A stretch of 64,000 nucleotides of DNA. Origin: Candidatus Saccharimonadota bacterium. GTDB taxonomy: Bacteria; Patescibacteriota; Saccharimonadia; Saccharimonadales; Saccharimonadaceae. The number at the start of each line of letters is the position of its first letter. Positions within the stretch are counted from its first letter, which is position 1. The stretch lies in contig JAQBRR010000001.1 of the NCBI GenBank assembly GCA_028286365.1, forward strand, positions 310,001 through 374,000. The letters run 5' to 3'. Of the stretch, positions 1 to 7,431 are shown piece after piece. The position numbers and the translations under genes were made by a program. The notes beneath the pieces were generated by a model. It did not search any database and was not told where the DNA came from. It saw only the letters and a program-made list of their open reading frames with translations.

Positions 1-125
1 TTCAGAAAGTCATTTTGAAGAAACGTTCAAAATATCCTGACGAACAAAAACTGATGGCTTATTTGGCACGTCAAGGATTCTCCTACGACGATATCAAAGA
101 AGCGTTATCAAAAACTGAGGATTAG
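1..125 (+). CDS. recX: RecX C-terminal fragment (partial)
   Basis: The frame enters from the left edge (first full codon at 3) and stops at TAG 123-125, leaving the last 40 residues. The tail contains LMAYLARQGFSYDDIKEAL, which matches the last three-helix repeat of RecX proteins. RecX binds RecA filaments and limits recombination, so recA would be expected just left of the window. Only this one repeat is visible, so the call rests on it alone. Confidence 0.65.
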   Translation, partial: QKVILKKRSKYPDEQKLMAYLARQGFSYDDIKEALSKTED

Positions 126-155
126 CCAAACTGATTCTGCTTTTGGCAAAGAGTT

Positions 156-731
156 TTAGGCATCAGTATTTTCGGGCTGTGGTGAGGTGGATCTAAACGG
201 ATTAACATAGGATCGGCGTTCTGCTTTTACGACTTTTTCTATTTTTTTTGCGGTGGTTCGCACGATGATACTATGATCGTTAATCTCGACTATTTGTGAA
301 CGGTGAACGAGAAGACTTGTCTCAGTCAATGCCTTCAATACTCCTCGTTTCACATTAAGTTGTTGGATTACAAAGTTATCTGATTCGACACTGTAATCTT
401 CGACTTTGCCGAGTTTATGTTTTGATTGATCTATGACATTCATACCAAGGAGATTAAACCCGAGTTTATATAATTTATCAATTTTAATGACATCTTCTAA
501 ACCGATAAATTCGTCACTACTATCGACGATCATGCCGATAGTGCTGAGTTCGCGTATATCGTCAGTTAGAACAAGGGACGGACGTTCGGTTAGTAGAGGT
601 CCTTCAAGAACATAAGCGACAATTTTGAGACTAGCTGGGTCGATTAAAGGAGTGTTGGCTGCGGCTAGGCGTGCGCCAGTCTGGAGACTGAGTACGGGCG
701 TGTCAATGAGTTGCGAGCCAAGGAGTAGCAT
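156..731 (-). CDS. PRC-barrel domain protein
   Basis: This 191-residue soluble protein has two PRC-barrel-like halves: residues about 3-75, beginning LLLGSQLIDTPVLSLQTG, and residues about 90-160, around LLGMNVIDQSKHKLGKV. A short polar tail follows. PRC barrels occur in RimM and in the photosynthetic reaction-centre H subunit, where they bind protein or RNA; the role here is unknown. The gene lies 44 bases downstream of the pilus operon but has its own TATACT box six bases before the ATG, so it is probably transcribed separately and without a leader. No cysteine or enzymatic motif is apparent. Confidence 0.75.
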   Translation of the reverse strand: MLLLGSQLIDTPVLSLQTGARLAAANTPLIDPASLKIVAYVLEGPLLTERPSLVLTDDIRELSTIGMIVDSSDEFIGLEDVIKIDKLYKLGFNLLGMNVIDQSKHKLGKVEDYSVESDNFVIQQLNVKRGVLKALTETSLLVHRSQIVEINDHSIIVRTTAKKIEKVVKAERRSYVNPFRSTSPQPENTDA

Positions 732-737
732 ACTATT

Positions 738-743
738 AGTATA
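738..743 (-). promoter_or_regulatory. -10 box of the PRC-barrel gene (leaderless type)
   Basis: The minus strand reads TATACT, then six bases, then the ATG at 731. The expected transcription start therefore falls at or next to the start codon. No Shine-Dalgarno sequence fits in the gap. Confidence 0.5.
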
Positions 744-775
744 AGCGTTTTACTGCGCTGTGCCAAACTGCTACG

Positions 776-1063
776 TTATTCGGCAAATGGGTTGATACGG
801 TTTGAAGGTAATACGACAGGAGCGAGTGTGTCACTACTTGTATGTAACTGTTTCACGCGATCGATCGTAGCCTGATCGAAGTTTGTTGGATTAGTGGCAG
901 CAGTATAGCCGGTTGTATCTGAAGACTGTTGAAGCGTTGCATTAAGCATTAAAACGGCAACAGCAAGTCCTGTCGTAAGCACGACGATAAAAATTGTCAG
1001 ATTGTACTTTCGAAAACCCTTAACGATTGGACCAATGAGAGTGGATATATCTTTATTCTTCAT
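776..1063 (-). CDS. Small single-pass membrane protein of the pilus operon
   Basis: This 95-residue protein has a short basic N-terminus, one hydrophobic segment (about residues 20-43, FIVVLTTGLAVAVLMLNATL) and an extracytoplasmic tail ending in NRINPFAE. It is the last gene of the leftward pilus run, four bases after the PilO-like gene. Its position and topology resemble the place PilP holds in PilMNOP alignment complexes, and NPF-type ends occur in such proteins. No lipobox or PilP fold can be demonstrated, so it is called only a pilus-linked membrane protein. Confidence 0.7.
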   Translation of the reverse strand: MKNKDISTLIGPIVKGFRKYNLTIFIVVLTTGLAVAVLMLNATLQQSSDTTGYTAATNPTNFDQATIDRVKQLHTSSDTLAPVVLPSNRINPFAE

Positions 1064-1067
1064 ACTA

Positions 1068-1625
1068 TTACCTTGTATACACCGCTATTGTTAATTGATC
1101 AATTTTCACCGACGAACTATCACCGCTAATGCGACTTAGGTTGATGCCCGTAATCTGCATTTTTGGTAAGTTACCCTCGACTTCTGTCATAAATTTAAGC
1201 AAATTCGTATAGGACACAGGACTGCCAAGTGTGATGGTTACCTGTGTTGTCGGAATTGTCGTTGCAGTGGACGATGCAGCGACCACAGGAAAGGTGTAGT
1301 TCGTGATGGTAATACCAGTTGCTGCCGCATAGGTGCTGAGATCTTGTACCGCCTGTGTTTGGTATGTGGTAGTGGACGTGAAGATGTTATTTGTCTTCGT
1401 AATAATATCTTGCTGGGTTGATAGTTCATCCTGCAATGTCTGAAGTGACTGTAAGCCTGTACCACTCGCTTGGGAATCAGCAATCGTATGGCTGACCGAA
1501 ACAGCAAAGTTATGCAACAAGTTTTGAGCAAAGTAGAAGCCGACGCCTGCAAGCAGGACTAGGAGGACGATACAAGTACCCAAGATTCCTCGTAGTGTGA
1601 CTGCGTTTAAGCCTGATTTTTTCAT
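1068..1625 (-). CDS. pilO: PilO-like inner-membrane pilus assembly protein
   Basis: The protein has 185 residues: a short cytoplasmic start, one transmembrane helix (about 10-32), a coiled stretch (about 55-85) and a small alpha/beta domain (about 95-185). This is the layout of PilO/GspM-like ferredoxin-fold proteins of the PilMNO alignment complex. It begins inside the end of the upstream PilN-like gene (4-base overlap, 1622-1625), showing translational coupling. The family is highly divergent, so the assignment leans on topology and gene order pilM-pilN-pilO. Confidence 0.75.
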   Translation of the reverse strand: MKKSGLNAVTLRGILGTCIVLLVLLAGVGFYFAQNLLHNFAVSVSHTIADSQASGTGLQSLQTLQDELSTQQDIITKTNNIFTSTTTYQTQAVQDLSTYAAATGITITNYTFPVVAASSTATTIPTTQVTITLGSPVSYTNLLKFMTEVEGNLPKMQITGINLSRISGDSSSVKIDQLTIAVYTR

Positions 1626-2179
1626 TTTGCAACGTCCTTGTTGATTGAAAGACTCAAACTCACACTAATAGGGTAATCAACTGATTGGCTACCTGAACTT
1701 GAAAGTGATAGAAAACTGATGTTTGAAAACATTGGCGAAGTTGCAAGGCTATCTTTCAACGCAAGTGCTTGTTTAGTAGTTTTTGTATAGAACTGCAATG
1801 TGACTGGTGTACCAAATAAGGTCGGATTTAGATTGAGACTATCGAGAATGACACCAGTAGGCATTGCTCCCGCAATATTTGTGAGCACCTTTGTATAGAG
1901 AACCTCTTGGTCTAATATTGTCTTTGCGCTTGTGAGGCTTGCACGGAGGGATGACCCCTGCGCTTCAACTGACGAATAGGCTGAGCTTTTTGCTTGACTT
2001 GCACTAATGAGATTCTGGGCGTCTGATTGTGTACCTAAGAGCACGAAGTAAACTCCTCCAGAGATTATCGCCAAGAATATAACACCTAGTCCGAGAATAA
2101 GCATGTAGTTCAGGAGGGTGACATTAGAGCGAGCAGCTCGAAGCTCCTTCTTTGACTCTTCGGACAATAAATTTATCAT
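1622..2179 (-). CDS. pilN: PilN-like inner-membrane pilus assembly protein
   Basis: The 185-residue protein begins MINLLSEESKKELRAARSN, and the INLLP-like start is the PilN element that docks into the PilM groove. A transmembrane helix spans about residues 24-48, followed by a coiled region and an alpha/beta domain. It overlaps PilM by four bases (2176-2179) and PilO by four bases. The signature is INLLSEE rather than the usual INLLPwR, a modest divergence. Role: links cytoplasmic PilM to periplasmic-side PilO in the pilus motor. Confidence 0.85.
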   Translation of the reverse strand: MINLLSEESKKELRAARSNVTLLNYMLILGLGVIFLAIISGGVYFVLLGTQSDAQNLISASQAKSSAYSSVEAQGSSLRASLTSAKTILDQEVLYTKVLTNIAGAMPTGVILDSLNLNPTLFGTPVTLQFYTKTTKQALALKDSLATSPMFSNISFLSLSSSGSQSVDYPISVSLSLSINKDVAK

Positions 2180-3231
2180 TTCCAGATACTCCCTGGAATG
2201 ACGCTCGCAAGCCCCGCGACAGTGATATAACGAGAGCGGAACTGTTTAGCGGGCTCTGGTAGTTTGCCGAAGTCTAGCTTTTGCCATGGGCTTGCAACGC
2301 GGGCGGGCATGACAAGTGAATTAGTAAAATATTCACCGATACCGGGCAAATTACTTCCGCCACCAACAACGAGAAGCTGTTCGAGCTTGCGATCATCACT
2401 GATACGCTCGTTGTAGTAACGGATGACCTTACGTGTCTCTACGATAATTCGTTCAAGGCTTGGGTTAAGTGCGGCTTTGATTTTTTCTTGTCTAGGTCCA
2501 GCATTCAATCCGTTAAGAACCTTTAGCTGATGGGCGTTTTCTAGCGTTACGCCTAACTTTTTAGCGATATCGAGGGTGAACGTATTACCACCAATCGCGA
2601 GTCCACCAGTAACGCGGATTGATCCACTATCAAGGACGGCGATATCTGTACTAGCTGGCCCAATGTCGACAATAACAGTTGGGAGGTGACCATCCTCTGT
2701 AGACGTAAGAAGTCGCCCCACTGCATTCATACCAGGCTCTACGAGAACCACTTGTAGGTCGGCACTTTCGACCGCATTAACACAATTGTCGACGATGACT
2801 CTCGACATTGCACTCATTAAGACCGTAATGTTTTGTTTATCTCGTTCAATGACTTTGTAGTCGATATACAGTGTCGCAGCAGGGATGGGAATATACTGAT
2901 CAACCTCAATTTCAACAGCATCTTTAAGTGTTTTTTCGGCGCTTACAGGGAGTAAGAAGGTACGTGAGAAACTTCGTGCAGTTGGAACGCCAAGTACAAC
3001 ATGATTACTCGAAAGTGATCCGAGCATTTTTTCTTTCATCAGGGCTTTAATATTATCAGCGAGGTATGTACTCGTTCCCTCAAGAGCTTCCTTGACTTTA
3101 ACTGGTTCGAGGTCGATCGATCCGTAGCCTAGAACGAGCCATTTTTTGGTGTCTATGGCCATGACTTTTACACCAGTATTACTGATGTCTATTCCGATAA
3201 TCGGTTTGTCTTTATAGAATAATCTTGCCAT
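2176..3231 (-). CDS. pilM: PilM, actin-like pilus assembly ATPase
   Basis: About 351 residues from the ATG at 3231; an in-frame GTG at 3240 is an alternative. The ATG has GAGTGG about six bases upstream. The start (FYKDKPIIGIDISNTGVKVM) is the phosphate-1 loop of the FtsA/PilM actin-like fold; a second nucleotide loop is TVIVDIGPASTDIAVL and a third is LLVVGGGSNLPGIGEYF. PilM sits under the membrane and binds the N-terminal peptide of PilN, which is the next gene and overlaps by four bases. All core nucleotide-binding motifs seem intact. Confidence 0.93.
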   Translation of the reverse strand: MARLFYKDKPIIGIDISNTGVKVMAIDTKKWLVLGYGSIDLEPVKVKEALEGTSTYLADNIKALMKEKMLGSLSSNHVVLGVPTARSFSRTFLLPVSAEKTLKDAVEIEVDQYIPIPAATLYIDYKVIERDKQNITVLMSAMSRVIVDNCVNAVESADLQVVLVEPGMNAVGRLLTSTEDGHLPTVIVDIGPASTDIAVLDSGSIRVTGGLAIGGNTFTLDIAKKLGVTLENAHQLKVLNGLNAGPRQEKIKAALNPSLERIIVETRKVIRYYNERISDDRKLEQLLVVGGGSNLPGIGEYFTNSLVMPARVASPWQKLDFGKLPEPAKQFRSRYITVAGLASVIPGSIWK

Positions 3232-3290
3232 GATGCCCACTCTTAATACTTAAGCATTATTATAGCATGAGCGGCACGCTTCCAGCAGGG

Positions 3291-4514
3291 TTATTTAATT
3301 TGCTGTGCAAGCCCAGCGATCGGTGTCATAACACTGGCCGCAATGAGTCCGACCATACCACCCATGAGCACAATCATGACAGGCTCAATGATTGAGCTGA
3401 GGCCTTCAATTGCGACATCAACCTCTTCTTCGTAAAAGTCAGCAACCTTTACAAGAACTGTATCTGTCTGACCTGTTTCTTCGCCGACTGATAGCATCTG
3501 GGCAACAATTGGCGGGAAAAGAGGGTTATCACCAATAACAACAGATAATGGCTTACCATTTTTGACTTGCACCGCAGCATCGTTGAGGGCTTTTTCGTAT
3601 ACAGAATTGCCAACGGATCTTGCCGTAACATGGAGGCACTCGAGTACTGCGACACCAGCACCCATAAGTGCCGAGAAAGTACGTGCAAAGCGAGCCAGTG
3701 CAACCTTCATGATAATCGTTCTAATACCAGGAATACGAAGAATTAAAGCATCAAATTGATGTTTACCTTTGGGGGTCCTAAGATAGCGAAGTACACCATA
3801 AACAGTGCCAATGATGAGGGGGAAAATAATAAACCAATAACCCGTAATAAGACCACTAATACCGAGCATAAATAGCGTAATACCAGGTAACTTAGCGTCA
3901 GGACCACCAAGATCAGTAATAATTTTCCCAATTTGTGGAATAACAAAAAGCATCAAACCGAAGAATGCTAGAACGGTGATAACAATCAATACAGTTGGGT
4001 AGGCCATAGCGCTCTTAATTTTCTTACGAATTGTGGCATTTTTTTCTTGTTGAGACGCCAAACGCTTCAAGATTTCGTCCAAGATTCCTGCGGTCTCACC
4101 AGCACGGACCATGTTAACGTAGACGTCACTAAATGCTGCAGGGTGTTTAGCAAGGGCATCACCAAGGCCCATGCCTCCTTCAACGTCCTTGATAACATCA
4201 CCCATGATTCTCTTGAGAGCTGGACTTTCAGAGTGCTGGGCAAGTGAAGTCAGTGAACGAACAATTGGAACACCAGCGCTAACCATGGCGCTAAGCTGCC
4301 TTGTCATCATAACTAAATGATCCGGCCTTACTTTATTGGAGTTAAATAGATTGTTGAGAGAAAAGCCACTGAGAGCTTTTGCTTCGCGTATGCTAATCGG
4401 TCGGAGACCTTGCTTCGTAAGAGCAGCAATAACATTTGCACGATCGATCTGATCAGTAACGCCGTTGACAGGCTTATGATCGGCATCGGTTGCAATATAA
4501 GCAAATTTTGTCAT
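3291..4514 (-). CDS. pilC: PilC, type IV pilus inner-membrane platform protein
   Basis: This 407-residue GspF/PilC family protein has two repeated T2SSF domains (about 70-195 and 275-400). The first contains MTRQLSAMVSAGVPIVRSL and the second LARFARTFSALMGAGVAVLE. Three or four hydrophobic segments are present (about 172-195, 215-240, 380-400). It anchors the pilus and couples the PilB motor to pilin insertion. It starts two bases after the pilB stop and is followed by pilM after 50 bases, consistent with one operon. Confidence 0.95.
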   Translation of the reverse strand: MTKFAYIATDADHKPVNGVTDQIDRANVIAALTKQGLRPISIREAKALSGFSLNNLFNSNKVRPDHLVMMTRQLSAMVSAGVPIVRSLTSLAQHSESPALKRIMGDVIKDVEGGMGLGDALAKHPAAFSDVYVNMVRAGETAGILDEILKRLASQQEKNATIRKKIKSAMAYPTVLIVITVLAFFGLMLFVIPQIGKIITDLGGPDAKLPGITLFMLGISGLITGYWFIIFPLIIGTVYGVLRYLRTPKGKHQFDALILRIPGIRTIIMKVALARFARTFSALMGAGVAVLECLHVTARSVGNSVYEKALNDAAVQVKNGKPLSVVIGDNPLFPPIVAQMLSVGEETGQTDTVLVKVADFYEEEVDVAIEGLSSIIEPVMIVLMGGMVGLIAASVMTPIAGLAQQIK

Positions 4515-4516
4515 AG

Positions 4517-6304
4517 TTATTCTTTACTTACTCGCAGGACTTCCTCGACGGTCGTTTCACCGCGAAGCGCCTTGATTAGACCGTCCGTTTGCATGGTCAT
4601 CATACCGTCTGCGACTGCTTGCGCACCAAGCTGATTACTCGTTGCGTGACTCATAATGAGCTTCTGGATAGGTAGGGTGTTGGCGAGAGTCTCGTAGATA
4701 CCGATACGACCTTTATAGCCATTATGGGCATCGTTTTCGTTATCATCTGCGTTTGGTCGCCATAGTGTGTTGATACCGCGTTCATCAGTGCTGAGTGGCG
4801 TATCTCCACCGATGCCTTCTGCAGCAGCCTGTTTCTCAAGTTCATGGATGTAGCTAAAATCTTTGCCGGGAGGAATGTTGAACATGCGAATAATAGCTTG
4901 CTTTTCTTCTTCGGTCGGTGTGTAGCTTTGCCGAGTTGGTTTGTTAAGTCGTCGTACAAGTCGTTGACCGACAACAGCTTTGACGGTACTCGCGATCAAG
5001 AAGGGCTCAATGCCCATATCAAGGAGTCGAGGTAGACAAGTAGCGGCGTCATTGGTGTGCAAGGTACTAAACACCAAGTGTCCTGTTAGTGCTGCTTGGA
5101 CACCTAGGTTTGCTGTCTCACCATCACGGATCTCACCGATCATGATGATATTTGGATCTTGACGAAGGAGTGCGCGCAGACCATTGGCAAACGTCATACC
5201 CGCCTTGCTGTTCGTTTGTGTCTGATTAACACCAAGAATTTTATATTCAACAGGATCTTCGATAGTTGCAATATTAACGTCAGGAGTATTGAGGATCGAA
5301 AGGATACTGAACAAACTAGTAGATTTACCACTACCGGTTGGACCAGTTACCAGTACCATACCGTTAGGTTCGGTCAAGGCAATTTTAATAACTTTGAGTG
5401 ATACTCCCCAATAGCCAAGTGACTCGAGTGTAACAGCCTGATCTGATTCATCCAGTATACGCATCGCAATCTTTTCACCGTCAGCAATTGGCATGGAGCT
5501 GACACGAAGTGCATATTGCTTACCGCCAACCTTAATCTTGAAACGACCATCTTGGGGGACGCGGCGTTCATCGATTTTGAGGTTAGCTAGAATTTTAATA
5601 CGGCTAACGAGGGCCCCGATAACATTACGTGGTAATCGGTTAACCTCCTTTAAGACTCCATCAATGCGGTAGCGAATTTGTACGAATGTTTCTCGGGGTT
5701 CGATGTGGATGTCGCTTGCATGTGACCTAATCGCGTATTCAAGCAAGAGATTAACAGTCTGAGCAATTGGTGAATCTTCGGCAACGTCCTGCTCGCTGAC
5801 AGCTTGGACTTGTTCGGCATTGTCGTCCTCACGTTGGACGTCAATAACTTCGTTTAGCTCTTGGTTAACGTCACCACGATAGTTTTCAAGTACAGCCAGA
5901 ATATTGGAGCGAGAAGCAATGAAAATCTGTGTATTTTCGCCAATTTCTTTCTGAATGAAATTGACCGCCTGAACATCGTCAGGGTCTTCCATGGCAAGTT
6001 GTTGCATGCCACCCTCGACCACCTTAAAGAGTACTGCGTTGTACTGACGAGCAACACGCTCGGGTATTCGGTTTAGGACGTCAGAGGGAATATCGTGAGG
6101 ATCAAGTTCGATATATGGAATTTGTGCATAGTCGGCAAATGCCTGCGTTAATGTCTTTTCATTGAGAACTTCTTTTTCAAGAACTAACTCTTGCATAGGG
6201 CGTCTCAAACGAGCTGCCTCTTCTTTCAAGGCAGCAATTTGCTCTGCAGTAGCCACACCACTGCGTGCGAGCAATTTTTCGATGATTGCATCAGAAATAC
6301 GCAT
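4517..6304 (-). CDS. pilB: PilB, type IV pilus extension ATPase
   Basis: The 595-residue hexameric secretion ATPase has an N-terminal MshEN-like region (about 1-150), then an N2 PAS-like and a RecA-like domain. Walker A is GPTGSGKST at residues 321-329, the Asp box is IIMIGEIRDGETA, and the His box is GHLVFSTLHTND. Most GspE/PilB proteins have a zinc site of four cysteines between the His box and the GYKGRxGIYE motif. Here that segment (RLNKPTRQ... to ...DAHNGYKGRIGIYE) has no cysteine, so the zinc site is lost. It is the first gene of the leftward pilus operon and diverges from tsaE. Confidence 0.95.
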   Translation of the reverse strand: MRISDAIIEKLLARSGVATAEQIAALKEEAARLRRPMQELVLEKEVLNEKTLTQAFADYAQIPYIELDPHDIPSDVLNRIPERVARQYNAVLFKVVEGGMQQLAMEDPDDVQAVNFIQKEIGENTQIFIASRSNILAVLENYRGDVNQELNEVIDVQREDDNAEQVQAVSEQDVAEDSPIAQTVNLLLEYAIRSHASDIHIEPRETFVQIRYRIDGVLKEVNRLPRNVIGALVSRIKILANLKIDERRVPQDGRFKIKVGGKQYALRVSSMPIADGEKIAMRILDESDQAVTLESLGYWGVSLKVIKIALTEPNGMVLVTGPTGSGKSTSLFSILSILNTPDVNIATIEDPVEYKILGVNQTQTNSKAGMTFANGLRALLRQDPNIIMIGEIRDGETANLGVQAALTGHLVFSTLHTNDAATCLPRLLDMGIEPFLIASTVKAVVGQRLVRRLNKPTRQSYTPTEEEKQAIIRMFNIPPGKDFSYIHELEKQAAAEGIGGDTPLSTDERGINTLWRPNADDNENDAHNGYKGRIGIYETLANTLPIQKLIMSHATSNQLGAQAVADGMMTMQTDGLIKALRGETTVEEVLRVSKE

Positions 6305-6351
6305 ACTGCTTACGCCTATTGTACGACCGAGAGGTGAAAAGCGCCAGATGT

Positions 6352-6357
6352 TATAAT
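6352..6357 (+). promoter_or_regulatory. -10 box of tsaE-tsaB
   Basis: TATAAT lies nine bases before the tsaE ATG at 6367, so the transcript would have at most a few leader bases. It faces the divergent pilB gene. Confidence 0.5.
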
Positions 6358-6366
6358 GAAGAAAGC

Positions 6367-6819
6367 ATGATTATAGAGGTCAAGAGCATTATTGAAATGA
6401 ACGCGTTTGGCAAGCGCTTAGCTGGCGTGCTTCATGGCGGTGAAGTCATCGAATTAATTGGTGACGTTGGAGCTGGTAAAACGACGCTTACAAAGGGAAT
6501 TGCTGAAGGTTTAGGTGTACAGGAAGAGGTTCAGAGTCCGAGCTTTACAATTAGCCGTGTCTATCCGGTTCGTGATGGCCTGCACCTTGCTCATTATGAT
6601 TTTTATAGATTGAACGACGCTGGGATTATGAAGCAAGAACTTGATGAGGTAGTCAAAGACCAGACAACGATCACCGTCGTTGAGTGGGGCAGCATCGTTT
6701 CGGGGATATTACCAACTGATCGTTTGACGTTGACCATTGTTCCGCCAACCGAACAAACTCGGCGGATTATTGTAGAAGCACATGGGCCTAGAAGTCAGAA
6801 GCTTGAGGCGAGCTTATGA
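6367..6819 (+). CDS. tsaE: TsaE, tRNA t6A modification ATPase
   Basis: The 150-residue P-loop protein has Walker A ELIGDVGAGKTTLTKGIAEG, a switch region SPSFTISRVYP, HYDFYRL and the VVEWG motif typical of TsaE. It drives turnover of the TsaB-TsaD complex that installs threonylcarbamoyl on A37 of ANN-decoding tRNAs. The frame is open upstream to 6286, but that would overlap pilB. I chose ATG 6367 because the product then begins at the conserved fold and a -10 box lies just before it. The stop overlaps the tsaB start as ATGA, so the two are coupled. A TsaC homologue is encoded at 16514. Confidence 0.95.
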   Translation: MIIEVKSIIEMNAFGKRLAGVLHGGEVIELIGDVGAGKTTLTKGIAEGLGVQEEVQSPSFTISRVYPVRDGLHLAHYDFYRLNDAGIMKQELDEVVKDQTTITVVEWGSIVSGILPTDRLTLTIVPPTEQTRRIIVEAHGPRSQKLEASL

Positions 6820-7202
6820 TCATCTTACTCGACACATCAACGCCCATTTGTAAATTGACTCTTATCGAGGGAAATATACGTTTTGACGACGAGTGGCAGG
6901 CTGATCGAACACTTGCAAATGGCCTACTTAGCTACATTACTAAGGATTTGGAAAAGTTTGGGAAAACATTAAATGACATTTCTGCGATCGGAGTATTTGA
7001 GGGTCCCGGCAGTTTTACGGGTCTTCGGATCGGCCTAACCGTGCTCAATACGATCGCTGATAGTTTAGCAATTCCTATCGTCGGTGGCCGTGGCGAGATG
7101 TGGCAGACGGATGTTATCAGGAAGCTTGATAAAGGCGAAAACGACCGTATTGTTATGCCATTTTATGGCAGCGAAGCGCATATTACAGCCCCTCGCAAAT
7201 AA
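6816..7202 (+). CDS. tsaB: TsaB, tRNA t6A biosynthesis scaffold (short form)
   Basis: The 128-residue product starts MIILLDTSTPICKLTLI and carries FEGPGSFTGLRIGLTVLNT, the hallmark of TsaB. TsaB proteins commonly have about 220-230 residues; this one keeps the N-terminal actin-like lobe that dimerises with TsaD and lacks most of the second lobe. No frameshifted continuation is seen: downstream DNA holds a promoter and a hairpin instead. It is therefore probably a genuinely minimal TsaB, consistent with a reduced genome. Confidence 0.9.
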   Translation: MIILLDTSTPICKLTLIEGNIRFDDEWQADRTLANGLLSYITKDLEKFGKTLNDISAIGVFEGPGSFTGLRIGLTVLNTIADSLAIPIVGGRGEMWQTDVIRKLDKGENDRIVMPFYGSEAHITAPRK

Positions 7203-7203
7203 C

Positions 7204-7233
7204 TTGTACGTTCATACAAAAAGGCGCTACAAT
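7204..7233 (+). promoter_or_regulatory. Promoter between tsaB and rny
   Basis: TTGTAC (7204-7209) and TACAAT (7228-7233) are separated by 18 bases. A transcript starting near 7240 would carry a Shine-Dalgarno AAGGAG, a 17-codon ORF and a hairpin before rny. Confidence 0.45.
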
Positions 7234-7256
7234 AAGAGTAAGCGAAGGAGTTAAAT

Positions 7257-7310
7257 ATGCTTGCATGTTTAAATCTGAGCTGCGAGTTATTGTATCGAAT
7301 GATACAATAA
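7257..7310 (+). CDS. Possible 17-residue leader peptide before rny
   Basis: ATG 7257 follows AAGGAG (7245-7250) with a six-base spacer and encodes MLACLNLSCELLYRMIQ, ending at TAA 7308. The last third of the ORF lies inside a perfect inverted repeat (7287-7310), so a translating ribosome would open the hairpin. No T-tract follows, so this is not a plain terminator. Coding status is inferred only from the site and position. Confidence 0.3.
   Translation: MLACLNLSCELLYRMIQ
7287..7310. repeat. Perfect 10-bp inverted repeat with 4-base loop
   Basis: The arms TTATTGTATC (7287-7296) and GATACAATAA (7301-7310) enclose GAAT. It may be an RNA hairpin in the rny leader or an operator. RNase Y could in principle act on such a structure in its own mRNA; that is speculation. 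Confidence 0.6.
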
Positions 7311-7431
7311 AGATGGTTCGACGTATTTCGTTCGTACTACTTGAATAAATTTTTGAAACTTTCGGTGTGGTTTGTGATATAGCTCCAGTCAAGATGAACA
7401 CTTGGCCAAATTACCCGAGGAAGGAACGATT

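Noticed and set aside
7183-7401. 72-codon frame on the minus strand between tsaB and rny
   Set aside because: It overlaps the tsaB end and the plus-strand promoter, small ORF and hairpin, and has no recognisable protein features or ribosome-binding site.
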